Assembly: GCA_964394585.1 (NCBI GenBank)
Contig: CAYMYI010000100.1
Span: forward strand, 1 to 15,616
DNA from: CAYUJH01 sp964394585
GTDB lineage: Bacteria > Bacteroidota > Bacteroidia > Cytophagales > Flammeovirgaceae
DNA: 15,616 nt
Direction: 5' to 3'
The notes beneath the pieces are model-generated. The model did not search any database. It was not told the origin of the DNA and was given only the letters and a program-made list of their open reading frames with translations. A program made the position numbers and the translations under genes. Every line of letters starts with the position of its first letter. The first letter of the stretch is position 1. Positions 8,259 through 14,528 of this stretch are shown piece by piece.

Positions 8259-9293
8259 TTACCGAAGGGTGGCATCTTTCCGAAGAGCAAGCAGGTGGGT
8301 AATGTCTTCGCCGATATGTTCCATAAATGTGCAATTGCCGTAGGCGAGGCATTTCAGGTGGTTGGTTGCTAGCAAAGTTTGCACGTGCATGGTGCGGGTT
8401 AGGTTTTTGTATTCAGAAATTTTGTGTTTGAGGCGTCGGCTTTCTTTTTCGTCGTGGGCGTGTTTTTCGGCAGTGGCAATGAACGACTCGATCCGCTCGG
8501 CAAACAGGCGCGAAACCACTAGGCGCACTACCTTGGCGATGTTATCATAAAGAACGTGCCCTGGTAAAAACAGATACGTGTTTTCGGGAGTAAGTCCTAC
8601 GGTTTTTTCGAGCTCTTGGGCAAGGGCATCCAACGCTTCTTGCGGGCATTTTGCCCGTAGCGTTTTATCCACCTGCTCTAATTTTTTTCGGATGCGGTTG
8701 ATGATTTCGTACCCCTGCTTACGGAGGGACACCGATTGCTTGTTAGGTACACTGAGCAATTTGTACAGGTTGCGCCGTTGGATAATTTTGGGGGGTACTC
8801 CCTGCCGATTGAAGTAAACGAGGTACAATAAGAGCTTGTAGGTGAGGGAAGAAAATTGGGCCATAAAGGGAACAAAATTGAAGTCGTAGGGCATTTCTTC
8901 GCTCATGGTGGCTTCTTGGCAAAGCAGGTTCAAGTTAGCAGGGTTGCACTTGTGGTTTTCGATTGAGTATGTATAGGTGTGTAGAATGAAGGGGTGCAAT
9001 GGGTTTTCGGTTTCCGAAAGGAACGGGCGTTGCAATAAATAGTCGAGGTCGGAGTCGAGGCACAAAATGAACGAGGGACCGAGCAAGTGCTTCGATTTCA
9101 GAATTTCACCTTTCCCCCTTACTAAATTACCGCGCGAGTTGTACTCAAAATTCACTTTGAGTTGGGGGGCATATTTATAAAACAGACTCCCCCAAAACGA
9201 GACGTCCTCTTCGTTTTCTACATAGGCGGTGATATCGAACCCAAGTTGCAGGTTCTCGATTTCGTAGTAGGCATTATCGAGAAATTCTTCCAT
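8259..9293 (-). CDS. DUF4435 protein, PARIS AriB-like probable nuclease effector
   Basis: A 344-residue protein whose N-terminal part looks like DUF4435, a TOPRIM-related fold. Acidic residues stand where a TOPRIM metal site would be: E26 in ITAYVENEEDV, and D80, D82 and D84 in FILCLDSDLDYLL. The C-terminal half is mostly helical and charged. In PARIS, the DUF4435 protein AriB is held by the ATPase AriA and released on phage sensing; in the studied E. coli system it then acts as a tRNA nuclease. The gene starts 11 bases after the ATPase gene on the same strand, as expected of such a pair. DUF4435 proteins also occur with other ATPases, so the PARIS label is an inference. Family assignment is fairly secure; target and trigger are unknown. 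Confidence 0.75.
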   Translation of the reverse strand: MEEFLDNAYYEIENLQLGFDITAYVENEEDVSFWGSLFYKYAPQLKVNFEYNSRGNLVRGKGEILKSKHLLGPSFILCLDSDLDYLLQRPFLSETENPLHPFILHTYTYSIENHKCNPANLNLLCQEATMSEEMPYDFNFVPFMAQFSSLTYKLLLYLVYFNRQGVPPKIIQRRNLYKLLSVPNKQSVSLRKQGYEIINRIRKKLEQVDKTLRAKCPQEALDALAQELEKTVGLTPENTYLFLPGHVLYDNIAKVVRLVVSRLFAERIESFIATAEKHAHDEKESRRLKHKISEYKNLTRTMHVQTLLATNHLKCLAYGNCTFMEHIGEDITHLLALRKDATLR

Positions 9294-9304
9294 AGCCTCG
9301 CAGT

Positions 9305-10291
9305 TTAAGGAGCCGGTTCAAATAGCGAATCCATTTTCAGAATTTTATCTTTCCAGCCTTTTTTAATTACGGCAGGGGCATGGGTGGCAANNNNNNNNNN
9401 AATAATGATTTGGCAATTAGGGTTCAGTTCTCGTATGAGGTCAATCAGGTCGATTTGCCAACTGAGGTGCATGGAAACCTCCGGCTCGTCGAGCATCAGA
9501 ATATGGGGTTGGTTATCTTGTAAAAGTACTTTTAATAAGATGATGAGCATTTGTTTTTCCCCCGAAGAAAGTTCGTAAGGTGTTACTTCTATGCCAGAAG
9601 GATGTTTAAAGATGATTTCTTTTCGCTCGTTGGAGGCAATGATTTTACCGGTTTGGGCAAATAGTTTATTGATGAGCCGCTCGAACAGCGATTTCTTCTT
9701 GCGGATCATTTGGCTAGCTTCTATCAAGTTGGGAACCGGCTCTTGGGTGAGGAGTGCTTCTACCCGCTCCGAGATGGTAAGCTGGTAGGCAAGGTATTGT
9801 TTTTCAAGTGTCCAAATTTCCCAATCGAGTTCGGTGTTTACGTGTGCATTGGTGAGTTTGCGAATCGATTCTTTTTCTTTCAGTTCGTTATCGAACGTAC
9901 TGATGCGGGTAAACGAAACCTCCGGAGGACTTAGGGGTACGGTACGCTCGCCGGTCATCACGATTTCATCTTGCCCATCAAGTTTAATCCATTCGGCAGT
10001 GCCTTGCCGAAATGAAATGAAAGGGGCTTCGCTGGTTTCATCAGAAAGCCAATCGAACACAAACGTTTGGTCGTCGTTGCAACGGAGGGTCATGCGCTCG
10101 CAGTATTGCAACAGCCGCCGCGTATTCCACAAAAACATGCCCTCCATCAGCTTTAGCAAAGTGCTTTTGCCACTTCCGTTAATGCCTAACAAGATATTGA
10201 CATGCGGTTCGAGGTCGAGGGTAACGTCGTACTGCTCCCACAGGCCTTTGATTTCTACCGATTGAACATATTGAATGTGTGGCGATCCCAT
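9305..10291 (-). CDS. ABC/SMC-type ATPase, PARIS AriA-like, with assembly gap
   Basis: A soluble ABC-fold ATPase (328 residues as assembled) of the RecF/AAA_21-like group found in defence systems. It has no membrane segments. The Walker A motif GINGSGKS is at 36-43, the signature LSSGEKQ at 241-247, the Walker B motif LMLDEPE has D268-E269, and the H-loop is ATHAP. A charged, helical insertion occupies about residues 120-225. Unlike OLD nucleases it has no fused TOPRIM domain; the separate DUF4435 gene 11 bases downstream supplies that, which is the PARIS AriA/AriB arrangement. Ten Ns at 9391-9400 lie just before the H-loop. The ATG at 10291 is 35 bases after the mnmA stop on the same strand, so it may be transcribed with mnmA. 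PARIS is the best guess; another ATPase/DUF4435 defence type is possible. Confidence 0.78.
   Translation of the reverse strand: MGSPHIQYVQSVEIKGLWEQYDVTLDLEPHVNILLGINGSGKSTLLKLMEGMFLWNTRRLLQYCERMTLRCNDDQTFVFDWLSDETSEAPFISFRQGTAEWIKLDGQDEIVMTGERTVPLSPPEVSFTRISTFDNELKEKESIRKLTNAHVNTELDWEIWTLEKQYLAYQLTISERVEALLTQEPVPNLIEASQMIRKKKSLFERLINKLFAQTGKIIASNERKEIIFKHPSGIEVTPYELSSGEKQMLIILLKVLLQDNQPHILMLDEPEVSMHLSWQIDLIDLIRELNPNCQIIIXXXXATHAPAVIKKGWKDKILKMDSLFEPAP
9391..9400. other. Assembly gap (10 N)
   Basis: Ten unknown bases inside the ATPase gene. They keep the frame but add four codons between QIII and ATHAP, where related ATPases normally run straight on. The length is therefore probably a placeholder and the true gap may be zero. 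Confidence 0.97.
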
Positions 10292-10326
10292 GAAGTTTGT
10301 TTGTGTGTGTATTAAGCAGATTCAAA

Positions 10327-11523
10327 TTACGCAATCGCCCCTGAACCTACCAACTCTTCGCCTGTGTACCAAGCGGCAAATTGCCCGGCGGCGATGCCCC
10401 GCTGCGGCTGGTCGAACACGATATACAGCCCTTCTGGCTCGCAATAAAGCGTGGCTGGCTCTAGCGTCTGCCGATAACGGATGCGGGTAAGGTAGCGGCG
10501 TTGTTCGCCGACTTGCATGCGTAAGTCGGGGCGAATCCAGTGGATATCGGCTTGGGCGATAAACAACGCCGAACGGTACAGCCCAGGGTGTTCTTTACCT
10601 TGCCCGGTGTAGATAGTGTTGGTGCGGGTATCGGTAGCAATTACAAACAGTGGTTCGGGCGTGCCGCCTACATCGAGCCCTTTACGCTGCCCAATGGTGA
10701 AATAATGTGCGCCAGGGTGCGTGCCGACTTCCTTTCCGTCGGTAGGTTGATACGCATAGGGTGCTGCAAGTTCAGGCAACGAAATAGCCGACGCTCCTTC
10801 TTGACCTGCCGGCACGGATACTTTGGCATATACGGGCGAATTGGCAGGAATTTCAATGATTTTTCCCGTTTTCGGTTGGAGTTGCTGCTTCAGGAAATCA
10901 GGCAATTTTACCTTCCCTACAAAGCATAGCCCTTGCGAGTCTTTCTTTTCGGCAGTTACCAAATCGAGTTTTTTAGCGATGGCGCGAACTTCGGGCTTGG
11001 TGAGTTCACCTACGGGAAATAACACCTTGGCAAGCTGCTCCTGGGTAACTTGGCACAAGAAATAGCTTTGGTCTTTGTTGCCATCTTTTCCTGCCAACAA
11101 GCGGTAATGGGTTTTGCCGTTTACCTGCACCGAATCTTTACGGCAATAGTGGCCGGTAGCTACATAATCGGCACCGAGTTGTAGGGCAGCTTTTAAAAAT
11201 GGGTCGAACTTAATTTCTCGGTTGCAGAGTACGTCGGGGTTAGGGGTGCGCCCTTGTTCGTATTCGGCAAACATGTAGTCGACAATACGCTGGCGGTACT
11301 CATGGCTTAGGTCGATCGTCTGAAACGGAATCCCCAGCTTATCGGCGACCATCAGCGCATCGTTGCTATCTTCCCACCAAGGGCATTCTGCATTGAGCGT
11401 AACGGTTTCGTCGTGCCAATTCTTCATGAAAATGCCAATCACCTCGTACCCTTGTTGTTGTAACAAATAAGCGGCTACGCTCGAATCTACCCCGCCCGAT
11501 AAGCCCACTACAACTCGTTTCAT
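10327..11523 (-). CDS. mnmA: tRNA-specific 2-thiouridylase MnmA
   Basis: MnmA adds sulfur to C2 of wobble uridine 34 in tRNA-Lys, tRNA-Glu and tRNA-Gln, using ATP to adenylate the base. The PP-loop SGGVDSS is at 9-15. The two catalytic cysteines are C100 in PNPDVLCNREIKF and C200 in GLCFVGKVKLPDF. The region FTIGQRKGLDVGG and the C-terminal beta-barrel domain are present. At 398 residues it is somewhat longer than the E. coli enzyme; the extra residues lie between the second cysteine region and FTIGQRKGL (about 220-260). The gene is divergent to hemN and stands 35 bases before the AriA-like gene on the same strand. A possible -7 element TATGTTTC (complement of 11552-11559) lies about 30 bases before the ATG, one base off the TAnnTTTG consensus and without a clear -33. 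Confidence 0.97.
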   Translation of the reverse strand: MKRVVVGLSGGVDSSVAAYLLQQQGYEVIGIFMKNWHDETVTLNAECPWWEDSNDALMVADKLGIPFQTIDLSHEYRQRIVDYMFAEYEQGRTPNPDVLCNREIKFDPFLKAALQLGADYVATGHYCRKDSVQVNGKTHYRLLAGKDGNKDQSYFLCQVTQEQLAKVLFPVGELTKPEVRAIAKKLDLVTAEKKDSQGLCFVGKVKLPDFLKQQLQPKTGKIIEIPANSPVYAKVSVPAGQEGASAISLPELAAPYAYQPTDGKEVGTHPGAHYFTIGQRKGLDVGGTPEPLFVIATDTRTNTIYTGQGKEHPGLYRSALFIAQADIHWIRPDLRMQVGEQRRYLTRIRYRQTLEPATLYCEPEGLYIVFDQPQRGIAAGQFAAWYTGEELVGSGAIA

Positions 11524-11596
11524 TTCATTTCTTATTTTAAATGATACATGTGAAACATAACAAGGCTTGAAACTCCTAGGTTCAGAAAACTGGGGG

Positions 11597-11610
11597 TTGA
11601 TTTATATCAT
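11597..11610 (+). promoter_or_regulatory. FNR/CRP-type box upstream of hemN
   Basis: The sequence TTGAT-TTAT-ATCAT matches the FNR consensus TTGAT-N4-ATCAA at nine of the ten fixed positions. It is centred about 63 bases before the hemN start. HemN is a classic target of anaerobic CRP/FNR-family regulators in other bacteria, which makes the site believable. The same site could also serve the divergent mnmA, but it is about 75-90 bases from that start. Confidence 0.5.
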
Positions 11611-11617
11611 CTTTTTT

Positions 11618-11639
11618 AAAGGAAAAACTCCTTTTTTTT
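11618..11639 (+). other. Short hairpin with T-run between the FNR-type box and hemN
   Basis: AAAGGA (11618-11623) pairs with TCCTTT (11629-11634) around a five-base loop, and the T-run goes on to 11639. It looks like a weak terminator or attenuator 27 bases before the hemN ATG. The stem has only two G-C pairs. If transcription starts near 11645, as an FNR site at -41.5 would imply, the hairpin is not transcribed. Confidence 0.3.
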
Positions 11640-11666
11640 ACTGAAAACTTCTACCGAATCGTACTT

Positions 11667-13043
11667 ATGACTTCACAACCTTCTTTTGCCCCCCACACAT
11701 TTGCGAAAATTTTGCAAAAGTACAATGTGCCTGCACCGCGCTACACCAGCTATCCTACCGTTCCGTATTGGGAGACGGCAGCATTTACCCCTGAAGGGTG
11801 GAAAGAGCGTGTCCGCCGTGCCTTTCAGCCTGGCGAGGGCATCAGCCTGTATATCCATTTACCCTACTGCGAGAGCCTGTGCACCTACTGCGGCTGCAAT
11901 ACCCGCATTACCAAAAACCACGGGGTAGAATCGCCCTACATCGATACGCTGCTGAAAGAGTGGGGGCTGTATACCGAACTGATGGCAGGCAAACCCCTTG
12001 TCAGTGAGTTGCATTTGGGCGGTGGAACACCCACGTTTTTTAGCCCCGAAAGCCTACGCCGCCTGATTGAAGGGATTTTCAAAACGGCGCAGTTGGCGAG
12101 CAATGCCGATTTAAGCATTGAGGTGCACCCTGGTAGCACTACACGCGTACACTTGGAAACCCTCTACGAGGTTGGCTTCCGCCGCATTAGCATTGGTGTG
12201 CAAGATTTCGACCCGCATATCTTGAAAGTGATTAACCGCCGCCAAACGCTCGAACAAGTGGAAGAGGTAACCCATTGGGCGAGGGAAATAGGTTTCACTT
12301 CAGTTAACTACGATTTGGTGTATGGATTGCCGTTCCAGCAATCGAGCAATATCATCAAAAACATCGCCCTTATTCAATGCCTGCGCCCCGATCGGATTGC
12401 CTTTTATAGCTATGCCCATGTGCCCTGGGTACGCCCCGGGCAGCGCGCCTACTCGGAAGCCGATTTGCCCACAGGACACGAAAAACGCGCCTTGTACGAG
12501 CTAGGCAGGGAACTCCTCGAAGATAACGGCTTTGAAGAAATTGGGATGGATCATTTCGCTTTACCAAACGATCCGCTCTGCGAAGCCAAGCACACCGAAA
12601 CCCTCCACCGAAATTTTATGGGCTACACCGCTAAACACACCCGCTTGCTCGTGGGGCTGGGTGCTTCTTCGATCAGCGATACATGGACCGCTTTTGCACA
12701 AAACGAAAAAAAGGTAGAAGACTACATGGCGCAAATTCAGCGAGAGGAACTAGCTGTAGCAAAAGGGCACTTGCTCACCGAAGAAGATCAGTTTCTCCGC
12801 CAACACATTCTCAATATCATGTGTCATGGAAAAACAAGTTGGCACCCTCAAGACCATCAGGCATTTCAACCGATTTTGAAACGCCTACAGCCCTTGATGG
12901 AAGATGAGTTATTAATTGTAGAAAATGAGCGTTTGCAGGTGCTCCCTTTGGGTGAGCCTTTCTTGCGCAATATTTGTATGGCTTTCGATGCTCGGCTTTG
13001 GCAACAAAAACCGGAAACCACCATTTTTAGCCAGGCTGTATAA
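11667..13043 (+). CDS. hemN: Oxygen-independent coproporphyrinogen III oxidase (HemN)
   Basis: A radical-SAM enzyme that decarboxylates coproporphyrinogen III to protoporphyrinogen IX without oxygen, a late step of haem synthesis in the cytoplasm. The protein has 458 residues, the length of true HemN and longer than HemW-type relatives. The N-terminal NVPAPRYTSYPT is the HemN-specific opening. The cluster motif is C68-x3-C72-x2-C75, followed by C77 (YCESLCTYCGCNT), with Y62 of YIHLPYC just before it. The SAM-binding GGGTPTFFS and a C-terminal HemN domain with MGYTAKHTRLLVGLGASSISD are also clear. It is transcribed alone, divergent to mnmA, behind an FNR-type box. It ends before two terminator-like hairpins. 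No defects are visible. Confidence 0.95.
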   Translation: MTSQPSFAPHTFAKILQKYNVPAPRYTSYPTVPYWETAAFTPEGWKERVRRAFQPGEGISLYIHLPYCESLCTYCGCNTRITKNHGVESPYIDTLLKEWGLYTELMAGKPLVSELHLGGGTPTFFSPESLRRLIEGIFKTAQLASNADLSIEVHPGSTTRVHLETLYEVGFRRISIGVQDFDPHILKVINRRQTLEQVEEVTHWAREIGFTSVNYDLVYGLPFQQSSNIIKNIALIQCLRPDRIAFYSYAHVPWVRPGQRAYSEADLPTGHEKRALYELGRELLEDNGFEEIGMDHFALPNDPLCEAKHTETLHRNFMGYTAKHTRLLVGLGASSISDTWTAFAQNEKKVEDYMAQIQREELAVAKGHLLTEEDQFLRQHILNIMCHGKTSWHPQDHQAFQPILKRLQPLMEDELLIVENERLQVLPLGEPFLRNICMAFDARLWQQKPETTIFSQAV

Positions 13044-13075
13044 CAACGCAAACCTCCCCCGAATTGGTGGGGCAT

Positions 13076-13096
13076 GCCAGCTTTTTGGCTTTTTTT
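13076..13096 (+). terminator. Weak terminator hairpin after hemN
   Basis: GCCA (13076-13079) and TGGC (13086-13089) can pair over a six-base loop and are followed directly by seven Ts. A second four-pair stem, CCCC/GGGG, lies just upstream. The site is 32 bases after the hemN stop. Confidence 0.45.
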
Positions 13097-13145
13097 AGGC
13101 TAATTTCTAAGTAACGTTATTAATGTGAACAAAGGAATGTTTCAT

Positions 13146-13192
13146 AACCTGTAACATCTCCTTGTTTTTGTTTTTTTGTTACAGGTTTTTTT
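13146..13192 (+). terminator. Strong terminator-like hairpin between hemN and cas6
   Basis: AACCTGTAAC (13146-13155) and GTTACAGGTT (13178-13187) form a perfect ten-pair stem with a T-rich loop of 22 bases. A run of seven Ts (13186-13192) closes it on the plus strand. The direction fits the end of the hemN transcript and shields cas6 from read-through. Confidence 0.65.
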
Positions 13193-13354
13193 CAGTTTAG
13201 AGCAGGGCGCTCCACCGCTGCCTGCCTAGAGTGCTATCACTCGAAAACATCGCTATCATACACTCCCAAGTTTTAGAGCAAAACCTACAATTTTAACAGG
13301 GCACTCCGTAAGGGATTTACGTACCTAACTTTATTTTAAAATTCTACACAAAAC

Positions 13355-13406
13355 GCTTGCAAGCAACTTCTTTAAATGCGTATAATTGTTATAAAAAGAC
13401 ACGCAT
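13355..13406 (+). promoter_or_regulatory. Putative cas6 promoter with inverted repeats
   Basis: TATAAT (13381-13386) lies 27 bases before the cas6 ATG. The overlapping TATAATTG differs from the Bacteroidota TAnnTTTG by one base. A TTGCAA (13357-13362) stands 18 bases upstream, inside the perfect palindrome GCTTGCAAGC (13355-13364). A second inverted repeat, ATGCGT (13376-13381) and ACGCAT (13401-13406), brackets the start region and could be an operator or a leader hairpin. Confidence 0.45.
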
Positions 13407-13412
13407 AACACA

Positions 13413-14252
13413 ATGAAGTTTAGAATAACCCTGCAATCGGAGCGCAGCAACCAAGTAATCCCGCTGAACTACCAGTACGAGCTATCGAGTTGGATGTACC
13501 GCATCTTCGCCCAAAGCGACGAGGCGTTCTCGCATTTCTTACACACCGATGGCTACCAAACGGGCACCAAGAAATTTAAGCTCTTCACCTTCTCGAACCT
13601 ATACGGGTTTCGGTATCGCATTGTAGACCGGTACTTCAAAATGGAAAGCAGGCAACTCCGCCTCGACCTCTCCTTCCAGCTCGAAAGCGCCGCCGAGAAG
13701 TTCATCATGGGGTTGTTTCAGAACCAGCACCTTACGCTAGGCAACCAAATAGCCCAAGCACAGCTACAAGTAAGCCACATCGAAGCCTTGCCGCAAGAGC
13801 CTATCCCAACGGAGACGGTAACCTTGCGCACATATTCTCCTCTTGCGGTGAGCAAACCCCGGTTTAATGAAACCACGCAGAAACTCGAGAAGGTATACCT
13901 AGCACCTACCGATGCCGAGTACGAGTACTATTTCTTGCAAAACCTTACCGAGAAATTTGCCAGCCTACCCGAAAGCGTGCAGCAACAGCTTGCCCCCAAC
14001 GGACTGGGCAACACTCCCATGCAGTTAGAAATACTGCCCTATCGAATCCGGAAGAAAGCGATTCATATTAAAGTACACACCTCGGCGCACAACACGGTAA
14101 AGGGCTATGAGTTTACGTTTCGGCTCACCGCTCCCATCCCGCTGATAGAGCTAGGGCTGAACGCCGGTTTTGGTACGCAGAACAGCATGGGGTTTGGGTA
14201 CTGCAAGGTATGGCACGAGCAAAACGGCAGTAAACATCATCTGAATAGTTAA
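13413..14252 (+). CDS. cas6: CRISPR-associated endoribonuclease Cas6
   Basis: Cas6 cuts the long CRISPR transcript inside each repeat to give guide RNAs. The protein is 279 residues, normal for the family. The N-terminal ferredoxin-like fold begins MKFRITLQSERSNQVIPLNY and goes on with the helix LSSWMYRIF. FSHFLHTDGY carries H41 and H44, of which H44 is the likelier catalytic histidine by position. The C-terminal glycine-rich loop GLNAGFGTQNSMGFGY (248-263) is the hallmark of Cas6. It is the first gene of a CRISPR-Cas locus and has its own promoter-like region. Its GC content resembles the chromosome to its left and not the AT-rich cas8-like gene to its right. The last 36 codons plus the following 13 bases are duplicated at 14404-14524. 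Confidence 0.92.
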   Translation: MKFRITLQSERSNQVIPLNYQYELSSWMYRIFAQSDEAFSHFLHTDGYQTGTKKFKLFTFSNLYGFRYRIVDRYFKMESRQLRLDLSFQLESAAEKFIMGLFQNQHLTLGNQIAQAQLQVSHIEALPQEPIPTETVTLRTYSPLAVSKPRFNETTQKLEKVYLAPTDAEYEYYFLQNLTEKFASLPESVQQQLAPNGLGNTPMQLEILPYRIRKKAIHIKVHTSAHNTVKGYEFTFRLTAPIPLIELGLNAGFGTQNSMGFGYCKVWHEQNGSKHHLNS

Positions 14253-14265
14253 TAAAATTAATATG
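14145..14265 (+). repeat. Direct repeat copy 1: 3' end of intact cas6
   Basis: This 121-base stretch covers the last 35 codons of cas6, its stop and TAAAATTAATATG. By hand alignment it matches 14404-14524 at 111 of 121 positions with no gaps. Confidence 0.95.
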
Positions 14266-14403
14266 ATAAAGGAATGTATTCAAAGTCTGTATAGCGTTTG
14301 TAGCCGTGTAAAAATGGCCCAAAAGCTTCATGATTCTTTAGTTAAAGACCTGTTAGGTTTTCAAAACCTGACAGGTCTAAAGAACCACCCTCGTCTTCTG
14401 CTC
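14266..14403 (+). other. 138-base spacer between the cas6 repeats
   Basis: The stretch between the two copies is open in the frame of copy 2, so a composite frame of 82 codons runs from 14263 through it into the repeat. Its first part resembles no protein I know. It contains the palindrome at 14347-14377. It is probably insertion or recombination debris. Confidence 0.6.
14347..14377. repeat. 31-base palindromic element
   Basis: GACCTGTTAGGTTTT (14347-14361) and AAAACCTGACAGGTC (14363-14377) pair over 15 positions with one T-G wobble and a single central base. There is no T-tract after it, so it is not a simple terminator. Palindromes of the AGGTTTTnAAAACCT kind are, from memory, scattered through many Bacteroidota genomes, so this may be a REP-like element. 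Confidence 0.7.
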
Positions 14404-14511
14404 ATAGAGTTAGGGCTGAACGTCGGTTTTGGTACGCAGAACAGCATGGGGATTGGGTACTGCAAGGGATGGCATGAGCAAAACGGCGGTAGACATCATT
14501 TGAATAGCTAG
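14404..14511 (+). pseudogene. cas6 remnant: duplicated C-terminal 35 codons
   Basis: A fragment matching only the end of cas6: IELGLNVGFGTQNSMGIGY and the following residues to HHLNS and a stop. Compared with the intact gene it has ten base changes over the whole 121-base repeat. Protein changes include A to V, F to I, V to G, S to G and K to R. The frame is intact but the catalytic N-terminal half is absent, so it cannot be a working Cas6. Its trailing TAAAATTAATATG leads directly into the cas8-like gene, so copy 2 may be the leftover of a cas6 that once stood next to that gene. Confidence 0.8.
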
Positions 14512-14524
14512 TAAAATTAATATG
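14404..14524 (+). repeat. Direct repeat copy 2: 3' end of cas6
   Basis: The second copy of the 121-base repeat, starting 259 bases after the first. The match stops exactly at the ATG shared by both copies (14522-14524), four bases before the probable start codon of the cas8-like gene. Confidence 0.95.
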
Positions 14525-14528
14525 GATT

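Larger units (their letters stand above)
13044..13412. other. Gene-free stretch between hemN and cas6
   Basis: No coding frame here looks real. It holds two hemN-side terminators, then about 150 bases without clear signals, then a promoter-like region before cas6. Two imperfect copies of TTTAGAGCA followed by GGGCrCTCC occur at 13196-13213 and, split by about 18 bases, at 13272-13307. No CRISPR repeat pattern is seen. Confidence 0.7.

Noticed and set aside
8163..8352. N-terminal extension of the DUF5916 frame up to 8352
   Set aside because: It would overlap the end of the DUF4435 gene by 94 bases and its residues show no signal peptide or domain; the signal peptide lies in the other frame at 8162.
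8259..10291. Gabija or OLD-family reading of the ATPase/TOPRIM-like pair
   Set aside because: The ATPase has no fused TOPRIM domain as in OLD or GajA, and the partner has no UvrD-type helicase motifs as in GajB; ATPase plus DUF4435 fits PARIS better.
13194..13307. Two imperfect copies of TTTAGAGCA...GGGCrCTCC, possibly remnant CRISPR repeats
   Set aside because: The copies differ by an internal insertion of about 18 bases, only two exist and there is no regular spacing; not a CRISPR array.
14263..14511. An independent 82-codon gene after cas6
   Set aside because: Its last third is a copy of the cas6 end and its first part has no recognisable features; it is better explained as a composite of spacer and duplicated fragment.
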